Source: 66-474 sp964489055 (GTDB lineage Bacteria; Pseudomonadota; Gammaproteobacteria; Xanthomonadales; Rhodanobacteraceae). From it: DNA of 64,000 nt. Where the stretch lies: NCBI GenBank assembly GCA_964489055.1, contig CAZAXF010000008.1:1-64000 (forward strand), given 5' to 3'. The notes beneath the pieces are model-generated. The model made no database searches, was not told the origin of the DNA, and saw nothing but the letters and a program-made list of their open reading frames with translations. The position numbers and the translations under genes are program-made. Shown one piece after another: positions 26,153-36,925 of this stretch (its first letter is position 1; every line of letters starts with the position of its first letter).

Positions 26153-27049
26153 ATGATCCGCGTCAGCCCGCGCCAGCTCGAAGTGTTTGTGGCCATCGCC
26201 GCCCGCGGTTCGGTACGCGCGGCCGCCGAACACGTCCACCTGAGCCAGCCCGCCGTCAGCATGGCGCTGGCCGAACTGGAACGCCTGCTGGATGCGCGCC
26301 TGTTCGACCGCGTGGGCCGGCAACTGGTGCTCAATGAACACGGCAAGGCCGCGCTGCCGCGGGCGCGCGAAGTGCTGGAACGCCTGCGCGAACTGCCGCG
26401 CGCGGCTGCCGGAGAAACCGGCCCGCTCAGCGGCGAGCTGCGCGTGGGCGCCAGCAATACCGTGGGCAATTACCTGGTGGGCGACCTGCTGGGCGGTTTC
26501 GTCGGCGCGCATCCGGGCGTCGCGGTGCACCTGGCCATTGACAACACTGAACGGATCGTCGCGGACGTGCGCCGCTTCGCGCTGGATGTCGGCTGCATCG
26601 AGGGCGATGTCGCGCACGGTGACATCGAGGTGTTGCCCTGGCGCGAAGACCGCCTGGTGGTGTGCGTGGCACCGGGACATCCGTTGGCAAGGCGTCGCCG
26701 GTTGGCGCCCCGCGATTTCAGGGAAGTGCGCTGGATCCTGCGCGAACGCGGTTCGGCGACGCGTGCGCTGGCCGAACGCGCACTGTCACACCTGCCCCCC
26801 GCGGCGGGCGTGCTGGAACTGGGGCAGAGCGAGGCCATCAAGCAGGCGGTGATCGCCGGGCTCGGCGTCGCCTGCCTGCCTGAAGTGGCCGTCACCGATG
26901 CGGTCGGGGCGAAACGCCTGCGCGTATTGCGGACGCCGTTCCTGGAACTTGGCCGACGGCTCGCGCTGGTGCTGCACCGCGAACATTACCGCGGGCCGGT
27001 ACTGCGCGCGTTCGTGGGATCGGTGCTGGGTGAGACGGGTACCCTGTGA
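26153..27049 (+). CDS. LysR-family transcriptional regulator (YeiE-like)
   Basis: Regulator of 298 residues. The N-terminal winged helix-turn-helix covers about residues 1-60 (RQLEVFVAIAARGSVRAAAEHVHLSQPAVSMALAEL region) and the periplasmic-binding-like effector domain covers about 90-290 (GELRVGASNTVGNYLVG, EDRLVVCVAPGHPLAR). The divergent yeiH gene and the N-terminal ISPRQLEVF-like start support a YeiE/CysB-related role in sulfur or sulfite response, but the effector is unknown. The ATG at 26153 gives the standard N-terminus; its ribosome site is poor. Confidence 0.88.
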   Translation: MIRVSPRQLEVFVAIAARGSVRAAAEHVHLSQPAVSMALAELERLLDARLFDRVGRQLVLNEHGKAALPRAREVLERLRELPRAAAGETGPLSGELRVGASNTVGNYLVGDLLGGFVGAHPGVAVHLAIDNTERIVADVRRFALDVGCIEGDVAHGDIEVLPWREDRLVVCVAPGHPLARRRRLAPRDFREVRWILRERGSATRALAERALSHLPPAAGVLELGQSEAIKQAVIAGLGVACLPEVAVTDAVGAKRLRVLRTPFLELGRRLALVLHREHYRGPVLRAFVGSVLGETGTL

Positions 27050-27097
27050 CCGCGTTTGACGGGCGTTTGGGCGGACGATAGTCGCCTGCAGCTTGCA

Positions 27098-27400
27098 ACC
27101 CATCCCCCACCCAACCTCCCCCTTGAAGGGGGAGGAGTCAAGATCGTGCGCCTGGGCTCTCCCCTTCAAGAGGAGGAGTCAACAGCGCGTGTCCAAGCCC
27201 TCCCCTTCAAGGGGAGGAGTCAACAGCGCGCGTCCAAGCCCTCCCTTTCAAGAGGAGGAGTCGACAGCGCGCGTTCAAGCCCTCCCCTTCAAGAGGAGGA
27301 GTCCGCAGCGCGCGCCCAAGCCCTCCCCTTCAAGGGGAGGAGTCCGCAGCGCGCGGCCAAGCCCTCCCCTTCAAGGGGAGGGTTGGGTGGGGATGGGTTT
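27098..27400. repeat. 41-bp tandem repeat array bounded by terminal inverted repeats
   Basis: Six copies with an exact 41-base period start at 27160, 27201, 27242, 27283, 27324 and 27365. Each carries the palindrome CCCCTTCAAGGGG followed by AGGAGTC and a GCGCGC stretch. The array is enclosed by inverted ends: CATCCCCCACCCAACC on the left and GGTTGGGTGGGGATGGG on the right. Units differ by single substitutions. It fills the gap between the LysR gene and the thioesterase. No gene lies in it. Confidence 0.9.
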
Positions 27401-27413
27401 CGAGCCGCTCGGA

Positions 27414-27974
27414 CTACCCCACCGCATCCCGAATCGCCTGCGGCAGCGACACCGACGCACCGGTGGCGGGGTCGATCCACACCATCACCACGTTGCCGTC
27501 CGCGTAGACAATGGACGCGTCGTGGCGATCGACGATGCGGTTGCCGACGGTCATCGACGAATTGCCCAGCCGCTCACAAGACAGCAGCACGTCGATCTCG
27601 GCCGGCCATTCGATTGGCCTGCGGTAGTGCAGCTCCACTGCCGCCATCACCGGCATCGCGTGCTCGCTGAACCACTGGCCCGGCACCGTGCGCAGCCACT
27701 GCAGGCGGGCTTCCTCCAGGTACGTCAGGTACGAGGAATTGTTGACGTGGTTGAAGGCGTCGAGGTCACGCCAGCGCACGTGCAGGGGAATCGCGGCCAG
27801 CTTGGGCGCTGGTGACGGGTTCTGCGGTGCGGGTGTTTCGCGCACCTTGTCGCCGGACCGGGGCGCGGCCGGACGTTTGGCCGGGGGTTTCGGCGGTGCG
27901 GCAGCCTTCTTCGCTGCCTTGGCGGGTTTGCGCGGTGTGCGCCTGGTCGCGGTTTTTTTCTTGTCGTCGCTCAT
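27414..27974 (-). CDS. Acyl-CoA thioesterase (hot-dog fold) with basic N-terminal tail
   Basis: 4-hydroxybenzoyl-CoA thioesterase-like protein of 186 residues. The hot-dog domain covers about residues 60-186, with the catalytic aspartate region RWRDLDAFNHVNNSSYL and then LEEARLQWL. The first 55 residues are a lysine/proline/alanine-rich low-complexity tail (KKTATRRTPRKPAKAAKKAA), unusual for this family and perhaps nucleic-acid or membrane binding. Such enzymes hydrolyse acyl-CoA to free acid; the YbgC/FadM branch is likely. The stop lies close to the repeat array at 27400. Confidence 0.85.
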   Translation of the reverse strand: MSDDKKKTATRRTPRKPAKAAKKAAAPPKPPAKRPAAPRSGDKVRETPAPQNPSPAPKLAAIPLHVRWRDLDAFNHVNNSSYLTYLEEARLQWLRTVPGQWFSEHAMPVMAAVELHYRRPIEWPAEIDVLLSCERLGNSSMTVGNRIVDRHDASIVYADGNVVMVWIDPATGASVSLPQAIRDAVG

Positions 27975-27989
27975 GGGCCTTCACTTCAA

Positions 27990-28417
27990 TGAGTCAGTCC
28001 GTGAATGAACATCTTGAGGCAATCAGTCCGCGAATGAACGCCAAGGAACGCGAATCGTTTCTTTCGTCATTCCGGGGCCATCGTCGGCTCTTTCGACGAT
28101 GGAACCCGGAATCCATTCTTGGCCCCAACAAGCGTCGTACCCCAGAAACCGTTCGTCCTGAGCGTAGCGTAGCGAAGTCGAAGGACGTTACCCTTCGACT
28201 TCGGCCCTGCGGGCCCACGCTCAGGGCGAACGGAGCCAACGCGAATCCGTGTGCCGGGATATAGCACCAATCAGGTTTTTGGATGTACGAAATGGATTCC
28301 GGATTCCGCCGCGATGAAGCCGCGGCGGCTCCGGAATGACGAAAAATGATTTCATTCGCGTTCCTTGGCGTTCATTCGCGGACCATCTGCGCTTGAATGT
28401 TCATTCACGGATTGCAT
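27990..28417. repeat. Nested inverted-repeat mosaic element
   Basis: The outer arms (about 27994-28060 and 28345-28415) are inverted copies sharing CCGTGAATGAACAT and CCGCGAATGAACGCCAAGGA. Inside them TCGTCATTCC (28064) and GGAATGACGA (28333) form a second inverted pair. Inside those is an 86-bp palindromic module (28149-28234, CCGTTCGTCCTGAGCGT to ACGCTCAGGGCGAACGG). No open frame with a recognisable product is present. The element fills the gap between the thioesterase and uvrA. Confidence 0.8.
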
Positions 28418-28423
28418 CGGTCG

Positions 28424-31288
<2,865 letters not shown>

Positions 31289-31354
31289 GGGAAAGCGTGC
31301 GGCAAAGCCCGTTACTATAGCGACCCGGTCAATGTGGGGTCTTTCCGCTCCGGA

Positions 31355-31505
31355 ACGAAGGGGTGATCGAGGGCGTGGCTCTGCGCTCCGCCCGGCATTC
31401 CCCCGGCGCTGCGCGCCGACCCCCTTCCTGCGGAAGGGGGTGGGGCTTCCCCCTTCGGAACGAAGGGGGATCGAGGGGGATGGCTTTGGCACTTCGCCCG
31501 TCATC
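31355..31505. repeat. Diverged copy of the CCCCCTTCG/CGAAGGGGG mosaic repeat
   Basis: Contains CCCCCTTCCTGCGGAAGGGGG and CGAAGGGGGATCGAGGGGG, matching the 107-bp units at 20052-20310. It lies between uvrA and the rplU promoter. Confidence 0.65.
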
Positions 31506-31516
31506 CCCCGCCGCGC

Positions 31517-31546
31517 TTGCCCAATTGGCTGAATACACGCTAGAAT
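31517..31546 (+). promoter_or_regulatory. Promoter of rplU-rpmA
   Basis: TTGCCC and TAGAAT with an 18-base spacer, about 70 bases before the rplU start. The -10 box lies in an AT-richer stretch than its surroundings. It is the only good sigma-70 candidate in the gap. Confidence 0.6.
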
Positions 31547-31615
31547 TGCGGGTTCGAGCACGCTTGTGCGTGCCCGATCGACCCAGAATAACGACAGAAT
31601 CCGGGAGCCGAGATC

Positions 31616-31936
31616 ATGTACGCAGTCATTGTCACCGGTGGTCGCCAGTACCGCGTGATGCAGGGCGAAGTCCTGCGTGTCGAAAAACTGGATGCCGAGC
31701 CCGATGCCGCGGTCACGTTCGACAACGTGCTGCTGGTCGGCGAGGGCGACACCGTCACCGTCGGCACGCCGGCGGTGCCGGGTGCCAGCGTCACCGCCAA
31801 GGTGCGCAACCACGGCCGCGCCGACAAGGTGCGCATCATCAAGTTTCGCCGCCGCAAGCACCATCGCAAGCAGATGGGCCACCGGCAGCACTACACCGAA
31901 ATCGAGATCACCGGCATCGCCGGTGGCAGCAAGTAA
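31616..31936 (+). CDS. rplU: 50S ribosomal protein L21
   Basis: Large-subunit protein of 106 residues that binds 23S rRNA with L20. The start MYAVIVTGGRQYRVMQGEVLRVEKL region and the end RRRKHHRKQMGHRQHYTEIEI are characteristic, as is the length. GGGAGC precedes the ATG. It is followed after 12 bases by rpmA, the universal order. Confidence 0.97.
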   Translation: MYAVIVTGGRQYRVMQGEVLRVEKLDAEPDAAVTFDNVLLVGEGDTVTVGTPAVPGASVTAKVRNHGRADKVRIIKFRRRKHHRKQMGHRQHYTEIEITGIAGGSK

Positions 31937-31948
31937 GGAGAAGCCGCC

Positions 31949-32206
31949 ATGGCACACAAAAAGGGCGTAGGTTCCTCGCGCAACGGCCGCGACTCCAACC
32001 CGAAATACCTGGGCGTGAAGCTCTACGGCGGCCAGGCCGTCGAGGCCGGCAACATCATCGTCCGCCAGCGCGGCACCCAGTTCCATCCGGGTGTCGGCGT
32101 CGGTCTCGGCCGCGACCATACGCTGTACGCGCTGGTCGACGGCAAGGTGGCATTCACCCGCAAGGGACCCAAGCACCGGCGCACGGTGAACGTGGTTGCG
32201 GGCTGA
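31949..32206 (+). CDS. rpmA: 50S ribosomal protein L27
   Basis: Large-subunit protein of 85 residues located near the peptidyl-transferase centre. The N-terminal AHKKGVGSSRNGRDSNPKYL matches the family, with the basic tail that reaches the P site. AAGGAG lies eight bases before the ATG. It ends 25 bases before an intrinsic terminator. Confidence 0.97.
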   Translation: MAHKKGVGSSRNGRDSNPKYLGVKLYGGQAVEAGNIIVRQRGTQFHPGVGVGLGRDHTLYALVDGKVAFTRKGPKHRRTVNVVAG

Positions 32207-32230
32207 AGCGGCCACCATGTGATTCTGGAA

Positions 32231-32254
32231 GGCCCCGCCTTGTGCGGGGTTTTT
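32231..32254 (+). terminator. Intrinsic terminator of rplU-rpmA
   Basis: CCCCGC and GCGGGG pair across a CTTGT loop and are followed by TTTTT. This is a textbook rho-independent terminator, so obgE downstream needs its own promoter or read-through. Confidence 0.88.
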
Positions 32255-32265
32255 CGTGTGCGGTC

Positions 32266-32294
32266 GGGACCGGGGACCAGGGACCGGGGACCGG
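32266..32294 (+). repeat. GGGGACC heptamer array after rpmA
   Basis: Four heptamers in GGGGACC orientation just past the rpmA terminator. It is paired with the opposite array at 32390 before obgE. Confidence 0.8.
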
Positions 32295-32389
32295 AAAGAA
32301 CGGTTCGCTTACGCTAGGCTGTGTCGCCGTGTGGCTACCCGATCGCTGCTGATCTTGCGGAACTGGCGTTGTCGCGATACCTGAACGCT

Positions 32390-32420
32390 GGTCCCCGGTC
32401 CCCTGTCCCCTGTCCCCGAC
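32390..32420 (+). repeat. GGTCCCC heptamer array before obgE
   Basis: About four heptamers (GGTCCCC, then CTGTCCC variants) that end two bases before the obgE ATG. The array could base-pair with the GGGGACC array at 32266 across about 95 bases. Confidence 0.8.
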
Positions 32421-32422
32421 CC

Positions 32423-33469
32423 ATGAAATTCGTCGACGAAGCCATCATCAAGGTTGCAGCCGGCAACGGCGGGGACGGGTGTGCCAGTTTCCGGCGCGAG
32501 AAGTTCATTCCCTTCGGCGGGCCCAACGGGGGTGACGGCGGGGCCGGGGGAAGCGTGTGGCTGGTCGCGGACGAGGGGCTGAACACGCTGGTCGATTTTC
32601 GCCACCAGCGCCACTTCAAGGCGCAGCGTGGCCAGAACGGCATGGGCAGCGACAAGTACGGGCGCAGTGGTGAGGACACCACGATCCGGGTACCGATTGG
32701 TACCACCGTCATCAACCTCGACACGGACGAAGTCATCGGCGACCTGACCGAGCACGGCCAGAAGCTGCTGGTGGCCAAGGGCGGCAAGGGCGGGCTGGGC
32801 AACATTCATTTCAAGAGCTCGACCAACCGCGCGCCGCGCCAGTTCACGCACGGCACGCCGGGCGAGGAACGCGAGCTGAAGCTGGAGCTGAAGGTGCTGG
32901 CCGATGTCGGCCTGCTGGGCTTTCCCAACGCCGGCAAGAGCACCTTCGTGCGCGCGGTGTCCGCGGCCACGCCGCGCGTCGCCGACTACCCGTTCACGAC
33001 GTTGCAGCCGCATCTGGGCGTGGTCAGCGTGGGGCCGTCGCAGAGCTTCGTGGTCGCCGACATTCCGGGCCTTATCGAAGGCGCGGCCGAGGGTGCGGGC
33101 CTCGGGATCCAGTTCCTGAAGCACGTCGCACGCACCAGCCTGCTGCTGCACCTGGTCGACGTGGCGCCGCTGGACGGAACCGATCCCGTGGAGCAGGTGC
33201 GCATCATCGAGGGCGAGCTGCGCCGCCACGATCCGGAGTTGCTGGAGCGCCCGCGCTGGTTGCTGCTGAACAAGATCGACCTGTGGGCGCCGGAAGAACG
33301 CGAAGCGAATGCGCGCGCCATCGCCGAGGCGCTGGACTGGCAGGCGCCGTGGTTCGCGATTTCCGCCGCCGAACGGATCGGTACCCGCGAGGTGTGCCTG
33401 GCCGCGCAGCGGTTCTTCGACGACGCGCACGCCGAGATGCAGGATGACGAGGAACGGGAAAGCGAATGA
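32423..33469 (+). CDS. obgE: GTPase ObgE/CgtA
   Basis: Ribosome-assembly and stringent-response GTPase of 348 residues. The glycine-rich Obg domain is residues 1-158 (VAAGNGGDGCASFRREKF). The G domain has G1 GFPNAGKSTFV, G3 DIPGLIEGAAEG and G4 NKID. The ATG at 32423 gives the invariant MKFVDEA start, but no Shine-Dalgarno sequence exists because a heptamer array ends two bases upstream. Position after rplU-rpmA is standard. Confidence 0.96.
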   Translation: MKFVDEAIIKVAAGNGGDGCASFRREKFIPFGGPNGGDGGAGGSVWLVADEGLNTLVDFRHQRHFKAQRGQNGMGSDKYGRSGEDTTIRVPIGTTVINLDTDEVIGDLTEHGQKLLVAKGGKGGLGNIHFKSSTNRAPRQFTHGTPGEERELKLELKVLADVGLLGFPNAGKSTFVRAVSAATPRVADYPFTTLQPHLGVVSVGPSQSFVVADIPGLIEGAAEGAGLGIQFLKHVARTSLLLHLVDVAPLDGTDPVEQVRIIEGELRRHDPELLERPRWLLLNKIDLWAPEEREANARAIAEALDWQAPWFAISAAERIGTREVCLAAQRFFDDAHAEMQDDEERESE

Positions 33470-33489
33470 GTGACGGTGCGAGCCGTGGC

Positions 33490-33680
33490 AGAGCCCTCTC
33501 CCCCATTGTTCTTGGATGGGGGAGAGGGCAGGGTGACGGGGTGGGCGCCACGCGGTGCTTGCACCTCCGATCGTGCCGGGCATGCCGTTTCGCGAGCTGT
33601 CGACGGTTGGGCGTCGATCAGGCCTTTCCCCCTCACCCCGGCCCTCTCCCCCGACCAGAAGCCGTCGGGGGAGAGGGAGC
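33490..33680. repeat. Paired CCCTCTCCCCC/GGGGGAGAGGG palindromic repeats
   Basis: Two palindromes of one family: CTCTCCCCC to GGGGGAGAGGG at about 33497-33535, and CCCTCTCCCCC to GGGGGAGAGGG at about 33642-33676. They fill the gap between obgE and the rpsT terminator. No gene is supported in the gap. Confidence 0.65.
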
Positions 33681-33716
33681 ACATCGTGGTGGCACCGGGA
33701 TGTACGGGATGGAATC

Positions 33717-33740
33717 AAAAAAGCCGGCTGGCGCCGGCTT
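33717..33740 (-). terminator. Intrinsic terminator of rpsT
   Basis: On the minus strand AAGCCGGC and GCCGGCTT form a perfect 8-bp stem with a 4-base loop, followed by a T run. It lies about 26 bases past the rpsT stop. The opposite strand also shows four Ts, so it may act in both directions. Confidence 0.85.
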
Positions 33741-33765
33741 TTCCGGAATTCTTCGGGAGGGCGGC

Positions 33766-34029
33766 TCAGCCGAGCGCCTTGATGTGCGCGGCCAGGCGGC
33801 TCTTGTGACGGGCGGCCTTGTTGCGGTGGATCAGACCGTGCGCCGCGTAGCGGTCGAGAACCGGCTCGGCGGCCTTGTAGGCGGCCTCGGCAGCGGACTT
33901 GTCCCCGGCTTCGATGGCGTGCAGCACCTTGCGGATCGTCGAGCGCAGCATCGAACGCTGGCTGGCGTTGCGCATGCGACGGGCTTCGGCCTGGCGGGCG
34001 CGCTTCTTGGCGGACTGGATGTTGGCCAC
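33766..34029 (-). CDS. rpsT: 30S ribosomal protein S20
   Basis: Small-subunit protein of 87 residues binding the 5' and 3' minor domains of 16S rRNA. The N-terminus ANIQSAKKRARQAEARR and the end GLIHRNKAARHKSRLAAHIK are diagnostic. The start codon is GTG at 34029, with GGAG about seven bases upstream; unusual starts are also known for rpsT in enterobacteria. It is divergent from murJ, a common gammaproteobacterial neighbour. Confidence 0.97.
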   Translation of the reverse strand: MANIQSAKKRARQAEARRMRNASQRSMLRSTIRKVLHAIEAGDKSAAEAAYKAAEPVLDRYAAHGLIHRNKAARHKSRLAAHIKALG

Positions 34030-34103
34030 GGGGGGACTCCGGGTGAATCGGGTGGAATGAAGCCGGTTAGTATCGTGGGTTGTGGGGCGGCAGTCAATGC
34101 TGT

Positions 34104-34235
34104 CGGGACCGGGGACCGGGGACCGGGGACCAGAAAAAGCCCACGCGTCACGCGAGCCAGCCGACGGCTGATGCCACGACCAGCAGTTCGCTGCTTGCCG
34201 GAGGCAGGGACCGGGGACCGGGGACCGGGGACCGG
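34104..34235. repeat. Two GGGGACC heptamer arrays between rpsT and murJ
   Basis: Four heptamers at about 34104-34131 and four at about 34207-34235, both in GGGGACC orientation on the plus strand. A 75-base spacer containing GCCAGCCGACGGCTG lies between them. A third, opposite array follows at 34337. Confidence 0.8.
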
Positions 34236-34336
34236 AGGCGGCGCGTCAGCCGCCCGCCAAGGAAAATGGACACGGCGCATACAAGACCCGTATTACTACA
34301 ACCACCGTGTCCACCTGTTGCGTAATGCGTTGTCGG

Positions 34337-34378
34337 GTTCCCGATCCCCAGTCCCCGGTCCCCGGTCCCCGGTCCCGG
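34337..34378 (+). repeat. GGTCCCC heptamer array before murJ
   Basis: About six heptamers, from GATCCCC and AGTCCCC variants to perfect GGTCCCC, ending about ten bases before the murJ ATG. The gap from rpsT to murJ (about 360 bases) holds only these repeats and the promoters they must contain. Confidence 0.8.
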
Positions 34379-34388
34379 ACCTTGCCCC

Positions 34389-36014
34389 ATGACCCGCCCC
34401 CCCAGCCTCCTGCGCGGCGTTTTCTCGTTCAGCAGCATGACGCTGGTGTCGCGCGTGCTGGGGCTGGCGCGGGACATTTCGATCAGCCATGTGTTCGGGG
34501 CCAGCGTCGCCACCGACGCCTTCGTGATCGCGTTCCGGATTCCCAATTTCATGCGCCGGCTGTTCGGCGAGGGCTCGTTTTCGACCGCCTTCGTGCCGGT
34601 GTTCACCGAGGTCAAGGAGACCGGCAGCCACGCGGAACTGAAGGAGCTGACCTCGCGCGTGGCCGGCACGCTGGGCGGGGTGTTGCTGGTGATCGTGGCG
34701 CTGGGGCTGATCTTCGCGCCGCAGGTCGCGACCGGGTTCGCACCGGGCGCGCTGGACGATCCGCACAAGCTGTCGTTGACCACGCACCTGCTGCGCCTGA
34801 CCTTTCCCTACATCCTGTTCGTGTCGCTGACCGCGTTGTGCGGCGGTATCCTCAACAGTTTCAGCAAGTTCGCGTTGCCGGCGCTGGCGCCGGTGATCCT
34901 GAACCTGTGCCTGATCGCCGGTGCGCTGTGGTTGTCGCGGCAACTCGCGGTGCCGATCGAGTCGCTGGGCTGGGCGGTGCTGGCCGCGGGCATCCTGCAG
35001 TTCCTGTTCCTGCTTCCGGCAATCCGGAAACTGGACCTGCTGGCGTTGCCGCGCTGGGGCTGGCGGCACGTGAAGGTCAGGAAGATCATGCGCCTGATGC
35101 TGCCGACGTTGTTCGGCTCGTCGGTGGCACAGATCAACCTGCTGCTGGACACCATCGTGGTGTCGCTGCTGGTCACCGGGTCGCAGACCTGGCTGTACTA
35201 CGCCACGCGTTTCCTGGAGCTGCCGCTGGGCGTGTTCGGGGTGGCGCTGGGCACGGTGATCCTGCCGGCGCTGTCGCGCCACCACGTCACCGCCGACAAG
35301 GAACGTTTCTCGCGTTCGCTGGACTGGGGCCTGCGCACCACGCTGCTGATCGCGCTGCCGGCGATGTGCGGTCTGCTGCTTCTGGCCGAGCCGCTGGTCG
35401 CGACGTTCTTCCAGAACGGCAGGTTCAACCCGTTCGACAGCTACATGACGGCGATCGCCATCCTGGGACTGGCCGCCGGGGTGCCCGCGATCGCGCTGAC
35501 GCGCACGCTGCTGCCGGCGTTCTACTCGCGCCAGGACACCCGGACGCCGGTGCGCGCCGGCGTGATTGCGCTGGTCGCGAACATGGCCTGCAATTTCGCA
35601 TTGATCGCGTTGCTGTTCGAGCTGTGGGCGCCGGGCAGCCTGAAGCAACTGCCGTGGCTGCAGGGCATCGCGCGTCAGCCGGGGTTGCACGTGGGCATGG
35701 CGATCGCCAGTTCACTCACCAGCTACCTGCAGTTTTTCCTGCTGTGGCGTTATCTCAAGCGCGCCGGGGTGTACCGCCGCCAGCCCGGCTGGGCTCGGCA
35801 CTGGCTGCGCATGCTGCTGGCCTGCGTCGCGCTGGCAGCGGTCGTCGGCGTGGGCCTGTGGTTCTGGCCGTGGGCGCAATGGACCCGCGAGCCGATCTTC
35901 GCGCGCGCCTGGAAGCTGGTGGCGCTGGTTGCCGCCGGTGGAGCGGCCTACGTCGGTGCGCTGTTCGCGACCGGATTCAGGCTGCGCGACCTGCGGGAAG
36001 GTGCCGGCGCCTGA
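34389..36014 (+). CDS. murJ: Lipid II flippase MurJ
   Basis: Polytopic inner-membrane flippase of 541 residues with about 14 helices (MOP exporter superfamily, MviN). The N-terminus RGVFSFSSMTLVSRVLGLARDI and FVIAFRIPNFMRRLFGEGSFSTAFVP are highly conserved and include the arginines of the central cavity. LFGSSVAQINLLLDT and the ATRFLELPLGVFGVALGTVILP block are also typical. Its ATG follows a heptamer array with no evident ribosome site. Neighbour rpsT is divergent, as in many relatives. Confidence 0.95.
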   Translation: MTRPPSLLRGVFSFSSMTLVSRVLGLARDISISHVFGASVATDAFVIAFRIPNFMRRLFGEGSFSTAFVPVFTEVKETGSHAELKELTSRVAGTLGGVLLVIVALGLIFAPQVATGFAPGALDDPHKLSLTTHLLRLTFPYILFVSLTALCGGILNSFSKFALPALAPVILNLCLIAGALWLSRQLAVPIESLGWAVLAAGILQFLFLLPAIRKLDLLALPRWGWRHVKVRKIMRLMLPTLFGSSVAQINLLLDTIVVSLLVTGSQTWLYYATRFLELPLGVFGVALGTVILPALSRHHVTADKERFSRSLDWGLRTTLLIALPAMCGLLLLAEPLVATFFQNGRFNPFDSYMTAIAILGLAAGVPAIALTRTLLPAFYSRQDTRTPVRAGVIALVANMACNFALIALLFELWAPGSLKQLPWLQGIARQPGLHVGMAIASSLTSYLQFFLLWRYLKRAGVYRRQPGWARHWLRMLLACVALAAVVGVGLWFWPWAQWTREPIFARAWKLVALVAAGGAAYVGALFATGFRLRDLREGAGA

Positions 36015-36093
36015 AGCTGTTTGCTTCCCATGTCGCACGGTTGGCGACGGCGCGGCAACCGGCGATAATGCTGCGTTTCCGAGGAGTGCGCGC

Positions 36094-36924
36094 ATGTATG
36101 TCCAACCTGCCGATGCACCCAGACGCAAGCCGGTGACCGTGCCGGGGTTGCGCGCAATGAAGGCGCGCGGGGAAAAGATCGCGATGCTGACCTGCTACGA
36201 CGCCAGCTTCGCCACGCACATGGAGGCGGCCGGCCTGGACGTGGCACTGGTCGGCGATTCCCTGGGCAACGTGGTGCAGGGCCAGACCAGCACCGTGCCG
36301 GTGACGCTCGACCACATGGTCTACCACGCGTCGCTGGTGGCGCGCGGACTGTCCGCGACGCTGCTGGTGGTGGACCTGCCGTTCATGCAGTACCGCGATC
36401 CCGCCACCGCGCTGGCCGCTTCCGCGCGCCTGATGGCCGAGGGCGGCGCGGCAATGGTGAAGCTGGAAGGCGGCGCGGACTGGACCTGCGAGGTCATCGC
36501 GGCGCTGACCAGCCGCGACATCCCGGTGTGCGCCCACCTTGGCCTGACGCCGCAGTCGGTCCACAAGATGGGCGGCTACCGCATGCAGGGCAAGACCGAA
36601 GCGGCCGCCGAGCGCCTGCGTGCGCAGGCCCGCGCGGTGACCGACGCCGGCGCCGAACTGCTGGTGCTGGAATCGGTGCCCGCCGCGCTCGCCGCGGAGA
36701 TCACGAGTGACATTGCCATCCCCACCATCGGCATCGGGGCCGGTGTCGATACCGACGGGCAGGTGCTGGTGAGCTACGACATGCTCGGCATCACGCCGGG
36801 CCGGCGGCCGAAGTTCAGCAAGGATTTCCTGGCCGGGCACGGATCGGTGCGCGAGGCGATTGCCGCCTACATCGATGACGTGCGCGCCGGGCGTTTCCCC
36901 GGCCCGGACCAGATCGCGGGCTAG
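36094..36924 (+). CDS. panB: 3-methyl-2-oxobutanoate hydroxymethyltransferase PanB
   Basis: First committed enzyme of pantothenate synthesis: transfers a hydroxymethyl group from methylene-tetrahydrofolate to ketoisovalerate. The 276 residues contain MLTCYDASFATHMEAAGLD, LVGDSLGNVVQGQ (Mg-binding aspartate), TLDHMVYH, KLEGG, CAHLGLTPQS and VLESVPAALA (catalytic glutamate). GAGGAG precedes the ATG at 36094; the frame runs open upstream inside murJ and is not used. panC follows after one base and panD after that. Confidence 0.96.
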   Translation: MYVQPADAPRRKPVTVPGLRAMKARGEKIAMLTCYDASFATHMEAAGLDVALVGDSLGNVVQGQTSTVPVTLDHMVYHASLVARGLSATLLVVDLPFMQYRDPATALAASARLMAEGGAAMVKLEGGADWTCEVIAALTSRDIPVCAHLGLTPQSVHKMGGYRMQGKTEAAAERLRAQARAVTDAGAELLVLESVPAALAAEITSDIAIPTIGIGAGVDTDGQVLVSYDMLGITPGRRPKFSKDFLAGHGSVREAIAAYIDDVRAGRFPGPDQIAG

Positions 36925-36925
36925 C

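Noticed and set aside
27098..27400. Possible CRISPR array (regular 41-bp period)
   Set aside because: The whole 41-base unit is repeated, including the part that would be spacer, and no cas genes are nearby. It is a tandem repeat.
31289..31400. LexA (SOS) box for uvrA
   Set aside because: No CTGT-N8-ACAG-type palindrome was found near the uvrA start, although uvrA is often LexA-controlled in gammaproteobacteria.
31500..31615. tRNA-like TTCGAGCACGC before rplU
   Set aside because: GGTTCGAGC resembles a T loop, but no acceptor, D or anticodon stem can be drawn around it. No tRNA genes were found in the window.
32221..36000. Mobile element carrying the heptamer arrays
   Set aside because: The DNA between facing arrays differs at each site and even includes coding ends (phoH/ybeY), so the pairs do not bound one transposable unit.
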